Assembly: GCF_048066175.1 (NCBI RefSeq)
Contig: NZ_JBLTXA010000008.1
Span: 186,001-250,000, forward strand
Origin: Niveispirillum fermenti
Lineage (GTDB): Bacteria > Pseudomonadota > Alphaproteobacteria > Azospirillales > Azospirillaceae
Reading direction: 5' to 3'
Length of the DNA stretch: 64,000 nucleotides
Position 1 is the stretch's first letter, and every line of letters starts with the position of its first letter. This document shows, piece after piece, positions 28,421 to 36,356 of this stretch. The notes under the pieces were generated by a model. The model ran no database searches, was not told where the DNA came from, and saw only the letters and a program-made list of their open reading frames with translations. The position numbers were made by a program, and so were the translations under genes.

Positions 28421-28521
28421 GATCTTTTCCCCCGGGGCCTGCTTCCCCTGCCGTTACGAACGTCCCGTGTCCGCCCGGTCCCTGGAACCTCCAGTTTGTG
28501 CCAAATGGAGGGAGCCAAACC

Positions 28522-29991
28522 TCAACCCGCGGCCTGGCCCAGCCCCGCGATGGCGATCCGGGCTTCCTCATCATCCAGGGAGGCGAAGCCGACGCGCAGG
28601 CCGCGCGGCGCATCGGCGGACGCCATGAAGGAGCGCGACGGGGCGAAGCGCAGGCCGGCGGCGGCGGCCCGCTCCTCCATCCTGTCCATGTCCCCCGGGA
28701 ATCGCAGCCAGAAGGCCAGCCCGCCGTCGGGAATGCGGAAATCGACGCGGTCGCCCAGCACCCTGCGCAGTTCCCGGGCGAAGCCTTCCCGCCGGCCGGC
28801 ATAGACCTGCCGCGCCTTGCGGGCATGGCGTCGCAGTTCCCCGTCGGCGATCAGGGTGGCGACGGCATTCTCCGTCACCCCGTTTCCCATGCCGTCACTG
28901 AGCGAGATCATGTGGGCCAGTGCGTCGATCATGGGCGCCGGTGCCGCGACATAGCCGATGCGCAGCGCCGGCAGCAGCAGCTTGGACAGCGAACCGACAT
29001 GGATGACCTGTTCCGGCGCATAGGCTGCGATGGGCAACAGGGGTTGCGACTGGAAATGGAATTCGTGGTCATAATCATCCTCGATCAGGGCAAAACCGTA
29101 CTGGCGCGCCATTTCCACCAGCCGCAGGCGCCGGTCCGGCCGCAGCGCGACGGTGGTCGGGAACTGGTGGTGCGGTGTTACGAAAACGGCGCGCACGGGA
29201 TGACGGCGGCACGCCTCCTCCACGGCATCCACATCCATTCCCCCCTCGTCCAGGCCGACGGGCACGATGCGCGCACCCAGGGCCTGGAACGCCGCCATGG
29301 CGGGTTCGTAGGTCAAGGCCTCCATGATCACGGCGTCGCCGGGCCGCAGCAGCGCCATGGCCGCCAGGAAGATGCCGTTCTGGCTGCCGCGCGTGATGCA
29401 GATATTCTCCCTGCCCACGGGCAGGCCACGCTGGGCCTTCAGCATGCCGGCGATGGCATCGCGCAGTTCCGGCGTGCCGCGCGGATCGCGATACTGCAGG
29501 CCGTTGCTGCGGGAAACCCGGTGCGTGGCGGTGCGATAGGCGCGGGCCAGCAGTTCCGGCGGGAACAGCCGTCCATCGGGCGCGCCCTCATCCAGCTTCA
29601 ATCCCCGCCCGGCAGGCAGGGCCAATGGCCGGTCGGGCGGCCGGTTGAACCGATAGCCCGGGGCCGCCGGCCTGATGGCACCACCCGCACCACCCGCACC
29701 ACCCCGCCGGCCGGCGCCCTGTTCCGGCAGGGTGGCGGACACCATGGTGCCGCGCGTGGCCGTGGTGGACAGCCACCCCTGCGCAATCAGATCCTCATAG
29801 GCCAGGACGACGGTCTTGCGGTTGACGCCCAGCATCCGGGCCAGTTCCCGGCTGCTGGGCAGGTAGGTGCCGGAGGTCAGGCGGCCGCTTTCCACATCAT
29901 GGATCACGGCCTGGATGATCTGCATGTAGAGCGGGGCCGGGCGCGAGGCATCGATCCGTTCGCTGAGGCCGACCTGCCAGGTGCGTACCAT
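28522..29991 (-). CDS. MocR/PdxR-type GntR regulator with aminotransferase domain
   Basis: A 489-residue PLP-dependent transcription factor. The N-terminal GntR winged helix (about residues 20-85) includes GTYLPSSRELARMLGVNRKT. After a Gly/Ala-rich linker containing repeated GGAGGA comes a fold-type I aminotransferase-like domain with the PLP lysine in VGSLSKLLLPALRIGY. MocR proteins sense PLP or amino-acid adducts; PdxR and GabR are examples. ATG 29991 has GAGGGG just upstream; ATG 30009 is an alternative. It is divergent from the PaiB-like gene, with two GGGTAAA direct repeats between them. Confidence 0.92.
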   Translation of the reverse strand: MVRTWQVGLSERIDASRPAPLYMQIIQAVIHDVESGRLTSGTYLPSSRELARMLGVNRKTVVLAYEDLIAQGWLSTTATRGTMVSATLPEQGAGRRGGAGGAGGAIRPAAPGYRFNRPPDRPLALPAGRGLKLDEGAPDGRLFPPELLARAYRTATHRVSRSNGLQYRDPRGTPELRDAIAGMLKAQRGLPVGRENICITRGSQNGIFLAAMALLRPGDAVIMEALTYEPAMAAFQALGARIVPVGLDEGGMDVDAVEEACRRHPVRAVFVTPHHQFPTTVALRPDRRLRLVEMARQYGFALIEDDYDHEFHFQSQPLLPIAAYAPEQVIHVGSLSKLLLPALRIGYVAAPAPMIDALAHMISLSDGMGNGVTENAVATLIADGELRRHARKARQVYAGRREGFARELRRVLGDRVDFRIPDGGLAFWLRFPGDMDRMEERAAAAGLRFAPSRSFMASADAPRGLRVGFASLDDEEARIAIAGLGQAAG

Positions 29992-30063
29992 TGGACCCCT
30001 CGAATTCATGATCTTGGCGGTTTCTTATGGTCCAGTGCCGGCACAGCATCAAGGGATGGCGAC

Positions 30064-30092
30064 GGGTAAACCACAGGGTCTGATCGGGTAAA
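30064..30092. promoter_or_regulatory. Direct repeats in the MocR/PaiB-like divergent promoter
   Basis: CGGGTAAAC occurs at about 30063 and 30085, exactly 22 bp apart, in the 108-bp gap between the MocR gene and its divergent neighbour. MocR regulators typically bind direct repeats, so this is a good candidate operator. Confidence 0.5.
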
Positions 30093-30099
30093 CGGCACG

Positions 30100-30729
30100 A
30101 TGGGCAGCGTTTTTGAAACCTATGGGGCGGACGATGTCCGCCGGTTGATCGAGCAATATCCCCTGGCCTGGGTGTCCAGCCCGGACGGGGAGGAGGCAAG
30201 CCTGCTGCCGCTGGTGGGTGTTTATGATGCCGGGGGGGGTCTGATCGAACTGATCGGCCATTTCGCCCGGTCCAACCCGCTGGCCGCGGTCTTTGCCACC
30301 GATCCACGGGCCGTCATCCTGTTCAAGGGGCCGGACGATTATATCTCCCCCTCGCAGGCGGGGCGGCGTGACTGGGGGCCGACCTGGAACTATGTGCAAC
30401 TGCGCGTCTGGGCCGATATCACGGTCGATCCCGCCCTGACGCCCGCCGCCCTGGACATGCTGATCGATCAGGTGGAGCGTGACCGGCCGCAGCCCTGGCG
30501 TGCCGCTGAACTGGGGCCGCGCTATGACCTGCTGATCCCGCATATCGTGGGGTTCCGGGCGCGCGTCACGCGGCAGAAGGCAAAATTCAAGCTGGGCCAG
30601 GATGAGCGCCCGGACACGTTGCGCAACATCCTTTCCACCCTGCCCGATGGTGGCCTGCCCGATGGTGGCCTGGCGGATTGGATGCGCCGTTTCAATCCGG
30701 ACCGGCTGGGGGATGGGAACGATGAGTGA
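30100..30729 (+). CDS. FMN-binding PaiB-like protein
   Basis: A 209-residue split-barrel flavin-binding protein of the PaiB (FMN-binding negative regulator) family. Matching segments are WVSSPDGEEASLLPL, IGHFARSNPLAAVF and the PSQAGRRDWGPTWNYVQL region that corresponds to the family's YxSPxxYxxxxxVPTWNY. The C-terminus has a short tandem duplication (LPDGGLPDGG). B. subtilis PaiB represses sporulation and protease genes, but most members are uncharacterised. Transcription is divergent from a MocR regulator, which may respond to a vitamin B6 or amine signal. It overlaps proC by 8 bp. Confidence 0.8.
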   Translation: MGSVFETYGADDVRRLIEQYPLAWVSSPDGEEASLLPLVGVYDAGGGLIELIGHFARSNPLAAVFATDPRAVILFKGPDDYISPSQAGRRDWGPTWNYVQLRVWADITVDPALTPAALDMLIDQVERDRPQPWRAAELGPRYDLLIPHIVGFRARVTRQKAKFKLGQDERPDTLRNILSTLPDGGLPDGGLADWMRRFNPDRLGDGNDE

Positions 30730-31507
30730 CACCATCCTGATGATCGGCTGCGGCCGCATGGGCGGGGCCATCGCGCAGGCCTTGGCACCGGCCTGCCGGG
30801 TGCTGGCCTTCGACCCCCATGCCGACCACCTGCCGGCTGGGGTGGAAAGGCTGGAAAGCCTGTCGGGCGCCGGCGCATGCGCGGTCGTGGTCCTGGCCGT
30901 GAAGCCTCAGGGTTTCGATGCGATCGCCCCGGCGCTGGCTTCGCTGGCCGGGCCGGGCAGCGTGATCCTGTCCATCATGGCCGGCATCACGCTGGAACGG
31001 CTGTCGGCGGCGGCGGGGACGGGGGCCGCCCTGGTGCGCGCCATGCCCAACACGCCGGCCGCCATCGGCTGCGGCATCACGGCCGCCGTGGCATCCCCCG
31101 CCGTGACAGCGCGGCAGCGTGCCGCCGTCACGCGGACGCTGGAAGCCACGGGACAGGTGCTGTGGCTGGAGGATGAGGGGGACCTGGATGCCGTCACGGC
31201 CCTGTCCGGCAGTGGTCCTGCCTATTTCTACCGCTTTGCCGAGGCGCTGATCCAGGCGGGCATGGAGCGGGGGCTTGACGCGGAGACCGCCACGCGGCTG
31301 GCGCGGCAGACCTTCATCGGGGCCGCCCGGCTGGCCGAGGTGGACGGCGTGCCGCTGGTTGAGCTGCGCCGGCAGGTCACCAGCCCCGGCGGGACAACGG
31401 CCGCCGGGCTGGCCGTGATGGAGGCCGACGGGGCCATCGACGCCCTGGCGGGACAGGTGGTGCGCGCGGCGGCCCGGCGGTCGCGGGAATTGTCCCAGCC
31501 GCGGTGA
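30722..31507 (+). CDS. proC: Pyrroline-5-carboxylate reductase
   Basis: A 261-residue NAD(P)H enzyme that makes proline from pyrroline-5-carboxylate. It begins with the Rossmann motif ILMIGCGRMGGAIA, has AVKPQGFD and MPNTPAAIG, and the C-terminal signature ALSGSGPAYFYRFAEALIQAG plus VTSPGGTTAAGL. The ATG at 30722 lies inside the end of the PaiB-like gene (8-bp overlap), so translation is coupled. The longer open frame upstream is inside that gene and is ignored. Confidence 0.95.
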   Translation: MSDTILMIGCGRMGGAIAQALAPACRVLAFDPHADHLPAGVERLESLSGAGACAVVVLAVKPQGFDAIAPALASLAGPGSVILSIMAGITLERLSAAAGTGAALVRAMPNTPAAIGCGITAAVASPAVTARQRAAVTRTLEATGQVLWLEDEGDLDAVTALSGSGPAYFYRFAEALIQAGMERGLDAETATRLARQTFIGAARLAEVDGVPLVELRRQVTSPGGTTAAGLAVMEADGAIDALAGQVVRAAARRSRELSQPR

Positions 31508-31532
31508 GCAGACGGGAAACGGGAAGCAGGCG

Positions 31533-32720
31533 ATGTTCGATCTGTTGAAGGGGCTGCGCGTCATCGACCTGAGCACGGTCGTGCTCGGCCCCTATGCCAC
31601 GCAACTGGTCGCCGACATGGGGGCCGATGTCATCAAGGTGGAGACCAGGGCCGGCGACGTGTTCCGTGCCGCGCGGCCGGGGCGCCCCGGCGGTGATGGC
31701 GCGGGGTTCCTGAACCTGAACCGCAACAAGCGGTCCATCGCGCTGGACCTGACGCGGGCCGATGACAAGCGCATCCTGGACAGGCTGGTCGCCACGGCGG
31801 ATGTCTTCGTCCACAATATGCGGGAGAATGGCGCCCGCAAGCTGGGCCTGGACCATGCCGCCATCCGCGCGCTGAAGCCGGATATCGTCTATTGCTCGGC
31901 CCGCGGCTTCGGCCGGGGGCTTTATGGTGACGAGCCGGCCTATGATGATTGCATCCAGGCCGCCTCCGGACTGGCCTGGCTGAATGCCGATGCACAGGGG
32001 GAGCCGCGCTTCGTGCGCACCGTGATGTGCGACAAGGTGGCGGGGCTGCACCTGGCCTTCGCCATCGCTGCCGGCGTGGCGTCGCGCGCGCGGACGGGCC
32101 AGGGCTGCCACATCGAAACGCCGATGTACGAGGCCATGGCCTCCTTCCTGATGATCGAACAGCTTTCCGGGCAGAGCTTCGTGCCGCCGCTGCCCGACCG
32201 GGGCTATGCCCGGCTGAACGCGCCGGGACGGCGTCCCTATCGCACGCGCGACGGCCATGTCGCCATCATGCCCTACACGGCGGCGCAGTGGCAGCGCTTC
32301 CTGCGGCTGATCGGGCAGGCGGACCTGGCGGCCTCGTCTGCCATCACCAATGACGAGGAGCGGTCGCGGCAGATCGACCGGCTTTATGAAGTGATCGCCC
32401 AGGCTGCACCGTCGCGAACGGCGGCGGAATGGCTGGATCTGCTGCGCGCGGCGGATATTCCCTGCGCGCCCGTCAACCGGCTGGAGGATTTGCCGGCGGA
32501 ACCGCATCTGGCCGGCACGGGCCATTTCCGCACCATGACCCATCCGGTCGAAGGCGGGCTGATGTATGCCGCACCGCCCTTTGCCAGCGATACCGCACAG
32601 GTGCTGCCCGACCGACCGCCGCCCGTGCTGGACGGTGACCGGGCGGAGATAATGGCCGAACTGGGCCTGACGGACGCTGACGCGCCCCTGGCCCGGCCAT
32701 CGGATGCCGGCGCCGCTTGA
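31533..32720 (+). CDS. Family III CoA-transferase (CaiB/BaiF)
   Basis: A 395-residue CoA-transferase of the interlocked-dimer class (Frc, CaiB, BaiF). The N-terminus GLRVIDLSTVVLGPYATQLVADMGADVIKVE is typical (shown in parts: LGPYATQLVADMGADVIKVE). The catalytic Asp is probably in PAYDDCIQAASG near residue 140. The region APVNRLEDLPAEPHL near the C-terminus also fits. It moves CoA between organic acids during degradation of carnitine, oxalate, terpenoid or aromatic acids. It lies 25 bp after proC and may share its transcript; the substrate is unknown. Confidence 0.9.
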   Translation: MFDLLKGLRVIDLSTVVLGPYATQLVADMGADVIKVETRAGDVFRAARPGRPGGDGAGFLNLNRNKRSIALDLTRADDKRILDRLVATADVFVHNMRENGARKLGLDHAAIRALKPDIVYCSARGFGRGLYGDEPAYDDCIQAASGLAWLNADAQGEPRFVRTVMCDKVAGLHLAFAIAAGVASRARTGQGCHIETPMYEAMASFLMIEQLSGQSFVPPLPDRGYARLNAPGRRPYRTRDGHVAIMPYTAAQWQRFLRLIGQADLAASSAITNDEERSRQIDRLYEVIAQAAPSRTAAEWLDLLRAADIPCAPVNRLEDLPAEPHLAGTGHFRTMTHPVEGGLMYAAPPFASDTAQVLPDRPPPVLDGDRAEIMAELGLTDADAPLARPSDAGAA

Positions 32721-32742
32721 AGCCGGTGACCGGACGCGGCCG

Positions 32743-34338
32743 CTATCGTTCCACCGACAGATAGCGTGACAGGTGCAGGTTGCGGACATTGTCATGCCAG
32801 CCCCGCACCCGGTCGGACACCATGTGCGTGGTGACATGCACATAGACCGGGATGACGACATGGTCGGCCAGCAACTGTGCCTCGGCCCGTTCCATCAGGG
32901 AACGGCGGGCGCGGGGGTCGATCTCCGATGCGGCGGCCTTGACCAGCCGGTCAAAGTCGGGACTGGCGTAGCCGGCATGGTTCTGGCCCTTCACGTCGGA
33001 CAGGAACAGGGACAGGAAGCTGTAGGCGTCGTTGTAATCCCCGATCCAGCCGCCGCGCACCACGTCACGGAACCGCCCCTCCGCCCGGTTCTGAAGCAGC
33101 ACCTTCCATTCCTGGTTCACCAGCCGGGCGCGCACGCCCAGCTTCTGCCGCCACATGCTGTCGATGGCGATGGCGATCTTCCGGTGGTTCTCCGACGTGT
33201 TGTACAGAAGCTCCACCTCCAGCGGGCGGCCACCAGGGCCGTACCCGGCCTCCGCCAGCAGGGCGCGGGCGCGGTCGTCGCGTTCGGCCTGGGTCAGGCT
33301 GGCCCAGTCGGGCAGGGGGGCCTTGTAATTGTCCGTTCCGGGCGGCGTCACGGTATAGGCCGCGATCTCGCCCGCCTGGGTGATCTTGTCCACGATCAAT
33401 TGCCGGTCGATGGCCATGGACAGGGCGGCGCGCAACTGGGGGGAGGATTTCCACGGCTCGTTGCGCAGGTTATAGACGAACCAGTAGGTGGAGAAGAACG
33501 GGGCCAGCCGCATCTGTCCGGGCATGTTCTGCCGTGTCCAGGCGATCTGCCCGTCCGGTATGTCATAGGTGATGTCCAGTTCGCCGGCCCGGAACCGTTT
33601 CAGTTCGGCATCCCGGTTTTCGGTCGGGTAGAAATAGACGGCGTCGAGTGCCACGTCACCGGCCGCGTGGAAATGCGGGTTGCGCACCAGCTTCACATGG
33701 CCCTGGGGCACGGCTTCGGCCAGCATGAAGGCGCCGTTGGAGACGAGATTGCCCGGCCTGATGAAATCATCGCCGAACCGCTTCACGTTGGCCTGTGACA
33801 CGGCATAGGTGGCGTGATGCTGCAGCGACGCGATGAAATAGGAGGTCGGCGCCTCCAGCGTCACGCGCAGGGTCAGGTCGTCGACCGCTTCCGCGCCCAG
33901 GGCGGTGGCGGGCATCCGGCCCTTGGAGATGGCTTCCGCATTCTTCACGGGCCACAGGAAGAAGGCATAGCGTGATCGCGTGTCCGGCGACACCAGCCGG
34001 CGCCAGGAGAAAACGAAATCCCCCGCCGTCACGGGCGTGCCGTCGGACCATTTGCCGTCGGGCCGCAGCGTGAACGTGCAGGTCAGCCGGTCGGGGCTGA
34101 TGGTCCAGGCCAGGGCCGCGCCGGGGATGACCTGGCCCTGCGCATCGGCCGTCACCAGCCCCTCGAACAGGTCCATCTCGATCCAGCTTTCGGCCTCACC
34201 CGTCGATTTGTGCGGGTCCAGCGTTTCCGGCTCCGACCCGTTGCCCCGGTGAAGTGCCGTTTCCGCGGGGGTCGCCGCGACGCCAAGCCAGGACAGGGCC
34301 AGCAGAACGGACAGGAATTTGACCAGCAGGTGCCGCAC
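32743..34338 (-). CDS. Oligopeptide-type ABC substrate-binding protein (OppA family), copy 1
   Basis: A 531-residue periplasmic SBP_bac_5 protein. A signal peptide (about 25 residues, ending at TPAE) precedes LHRGNGSEPETLDPHKS, the conserved start of OppA/MppA proteins. Other family segments are FVFSWRRLVSPDT and GWIGDYNDAYSFL. It is one of three tandem paralogues (also 34624 and 36357) on the same strand with no permease genes between or beside them. They may bind peptides, murein peptides or related ligands and share a distant permease. It is separated from copy 2 by a terminator, an 18-bp tandem repeat and a palindromic element. Confidence 0.92.
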   Translation of the reverse strand: MRHLLVKFLSVLLALSWLGVAATPAETALHRGNGSEPETLDPHKSTGEAESWIEMDLFEGLVTADAQGQVIPGAALAWTISPDRLTCTFTLRPDGKWSDGTPVTAGDFVFSWRRLVSPDTRSRYAFFLWPVKNAEAISKGRMPATALGAEAVDDLTLRVTLEAPTSYFIASLQHHATYAVSQANVKRFGDDFIRPGNLVSNGAFMLAEAVPQGHVKLVRNPHFHAAGDVALDAVYFYPTENRDAELKRFRAGELDITYDIPDGQIAWTRQNMPGQMRLAPFFSTYWFVYNLRNEPWKSSPQLRAALSMAIDRQLIVDKITQAGEIAAYTVTPPGTDNYKAPLPDWASLTQAERDDRARALLAEAGYGPGGRPLEVELLYNTSENHRKIAIAIDSMWRQKLGVRARLVNQEWKVLLQNRAEGRFRDVVRGGWIGDYNDAYSFLSLFLSDVKGQNHAGYASPDFDRLVKAAASEIDPRARRSLMERAEAQLLADHVVIPVYVHVTTHMVSDRVRGWHDNVRNLHLSRYLSVER

Positions 34339-34405
34339 GCGCCCAACCTTTCAGATTCATGTGATCCTGCCCCCAAGGATAATGGCCAGTCCGTGCCGGG
34401 CAATG

Positions 34406-34435
34406 AAAAACCCCCGGCCCAGGGGACCGGGGGTT
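34406..34435 (-). terminator. Rho-independent terminator after OppA-like copy 2
   Basis: On the minus strand AACCCCCGG / CCGGGGGTT forms a 9-bp stem followed by a T5 run (A5 at 34406-34410 on +). It lies about 190 bp downstream of the copy 2 stop codon, beyond the palindromic element. Confidence 0.75.
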
Positions 34436-34471
34436 GGCCAGGGGACTGGGGTTGGCCAGGGGACTGGGGTT
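34416..34471. repeat. 18-bp tandem repeat, about three copies
   Basis: GGCCAGGGGACTGGGGTT occurs twice in perfect tandem (34436-34453, 34454-34471), preceded by a diverged copy starting at 34416 that is part of the terminator stem. It probably arose by slippage from the terminator arm. Confidence 0.85.
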
Positions 34472-34514
34472 GGAATGCGCCCGATGACCCATCCCGGCCA
34501 GGGTGGGGAACTAA

Positions 34515-34613
34515 TACCAACTTGCGATGAGTAGAACTCATCGCAAGTTGGTCCGCCGGCGATTGAGGGCAGTGATCAGAACCAATAGGTTCTGATCACT
34601 GCAAAATAGTATA
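34515..34613. repeat. Palindromic intergenic element, copy 3 (forward, short)
   Basis: A 99-bp element, ATACC...AGTAT. Hairpin A is a perfect 17-bp stem ACCAACTTGCGATGAGT with loop AGA (34517-34553). Hairpin B is a perfect 14-bp stem CAGTGATCAGAACC with loop AATA (34571-34602), then CAAAATAGTAT. Most of the GC-rich centre is deleted. It ends 10 bp from the stop of OppA-like copy 2. Confidence 0.93.
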
Positions 34614-34623
34614 AGGGCGGTTG

Positions 34624-36234
34624 TTACTTCAGGTCCAGGAAGCGGGACGGATGCAGGTCCATCAGGTTGTCGGTCCAGCCCACGACCTTGGGGCTGACCA
34701 TATGCCGGGAGCTGTAGAAATGGATGGGGAACACGGCCACTTCCTCCAGCATCAGCCGTTCGGCCTGCTGGAGAAGGTCGGCGCGCCGGGCCACATCCGT
34801 CGTTGTGTTCGCCTCGGACATCAGCAGGTCATATTGCGGGTCGGCGAAGGCCGACGGGTTCTGTTTGCCGATGTCGCCGCGAACCAGTTCCAGGAAATTG
34901 TTGGCGTCATTGTAATCGCCGATCCAGCCGTGACGGGTCACGTCCTTGAACTGCTTTTCGTCGCGGGTGCTCAGGAACACCTTCCATTCCTGGTTGTTCA
35001 GCGTCACACGCACGCCCAGCTTCTGCTGCCACATGGAGGCGACGGCGATGGCCACCTTGCGATGGTTTTCCTGGGTGTTGTACAGGATTTCGATGGCCAG
35101 CGGCTTGCCGCCGGGGCCATAGCCGGCCGCGGCGATCAGCTCCTTGGCCTTGGCATCGCGCTGTGCCTGCGTCCAGTTGGCATAGTCGGGGATTTGCTGG
35201 GTATAGTTCGTGGTGTTCGGCGGCACGAAACTGTAGGCCGGAATTTCACCGCGCTGGTTGATCCTTTCCACGATGATGTCACGGTCGATCGCCAGGTTCA
35301 GGGCCAGCCGCAGGTCCTTGTCCGACTTCCACGGTTCCCGGGTCAGGTTCGGGGCGTAGAAGTAGGTGCCGAAATAGGGCGCCATGCGCAGTTCGCTGGG
35401 CAGGTTCTGCCGCAGCCACTGCATCTGTGTCACCGGCAGTTCATAGGTCACGTGCAGCTCGCCGGCGCGATAGCGCTTCAGCTCGGCTTCCTGGTTTTCC
35501 GTGGGATAGAAGATGACCGTATCGATCGGGGTGGTGGCCGCGGCGTAATGGTGGGGGTTCTTCACCAGCCGGATATGGCTTTGCGGCACAGCCTGGTCCA
35601 GCATGTAGGCGCCGTTGGTGACCAGGTTTCCCGCCTTGATGAAATCGTTCCCGAACTTCTCCACATTCGCCCTGGAAATGGCGTAGGTGGCATGGTGGTG
35701 CAGCATGGACAGGAAATAGGGCGTGGGCGTTTCCAGCGTCACCTCGAACGTGTGGTCGTCCACGGCGCGCACGGCCAGCGCTTCCGGCGGCTTGCGCCCG
35801 AAGGTGACGTCCTGCGCGCCTTTCACGGGCCACAGGAAATAGGCGTAGTCGGCGGCCGTCTTGGGGTCCACGACGCGGCGCCATGAGAAAACCCAGTCAT
35901 GCGCCGTCACGGGCGTGCCGTCCGACCATTTGGCATCGCGGCGCAGATGGAAGGTATAGACGCGGGCATCGGCGCTGACGTCCCAGCGCTCCGCGGCACC
36001 GGGAATGAAATTGCCCTTGCCGTCGGGGACCAGCAGGCCGTCGAACAGATCATACTGGATCCAGCTTTCAGGCACGCCGCTGGATTTGGCGGGGTCCAGC
36101 GTTTCCGGCTCGGCGCCGTTGCCGCGATGCAGGACCTTCTGTGCCTGCGCCGGGGCGGCCGCCACGCCCAGCCCGGCGACCACAAGCGCCGCGGCGGCGG
36201 TCAGGCCGCGAACGGATTTCCAGAATGATGACAT
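34624..36234 (-). CDS. Oligopeptide-type ABC substrate-binding protein (OppA family), copy 2
   Basis: A 536-residue periplasmic SBP_bac_5 protein. The signal peptide ends near AAPAQAQ, then KVLHRGNGAEPETLDPAKS. Family segments WVFSWRRVVDPKTAADYAYF and HGWIGDYNDANNFLE are present. ATG 36234 is used because AGGAGA lies about 9 bases upstream and a normal signal peptide starts there; an in-frame ATG 16 codons earlier would place charged residues before it. Middle gene of three paralogues. Close relation to copy 1 (nearly identical motif order) suggests local duplication followed by divergence of ligand specificity. Confidence 0.92.
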   Translation of the reverse strand: MSSFWKSVRGLTAAAALVVAGLGVAAAPAQAQKVLHRGNGAEPETLDPAKSSGVPESWIQYDLFDGLLVPDGKGNFIPGAAERWDVSADARVYTFHLRRDAKWSDGTPVTAHDWVFSWRRVVDPKTAADYAYFLWPVKGAQDVTFGRKPPEALAVRAVDDHTFEVTLETPTPYFLSMLHHHATYAISRANVEKFGNDFIKAGNLVTNGAYMLDQAVPQSHIRLVKNPHHYAAATTPIDTVIFYPTENQEAELKRYRAGELHVTYELPVTQMQWLRQNLPSELRMAPYFGTYFYAPNLTREPWKSDKDLRLALNLAIDRDIIVERINQRGEIPAYSFVPPNTTNYTQQIPDYANWTQAQRDAKAKELIAAAGYGPGGKPLAIEILYNTQENHRKVAIAVASMWQQKLGVRVTLNNQEWKVFLSTRDEKQFKDVTRHGWIGDYNDANNFLELVRGDIGKQNPSAFADPQYDLLMSEANTTTDVARRADLLQQAERLMLEEVAVFPIHFYSSRHMVSPKVVGWTDNLMDLHPSRFLDLK

Positions 36235-36356
36235 GCCCGATTTTCTCCTGTTTTCGTTCTCGTGTATGGGTTGCTCTTCCACCCTGGTCCGGGCCTGTTT
36301 CCGGCCCGTTGCCGGGTTCCGGCCCCTTCTTGACTGGGGGCCGCGCCTTTTGTCCG

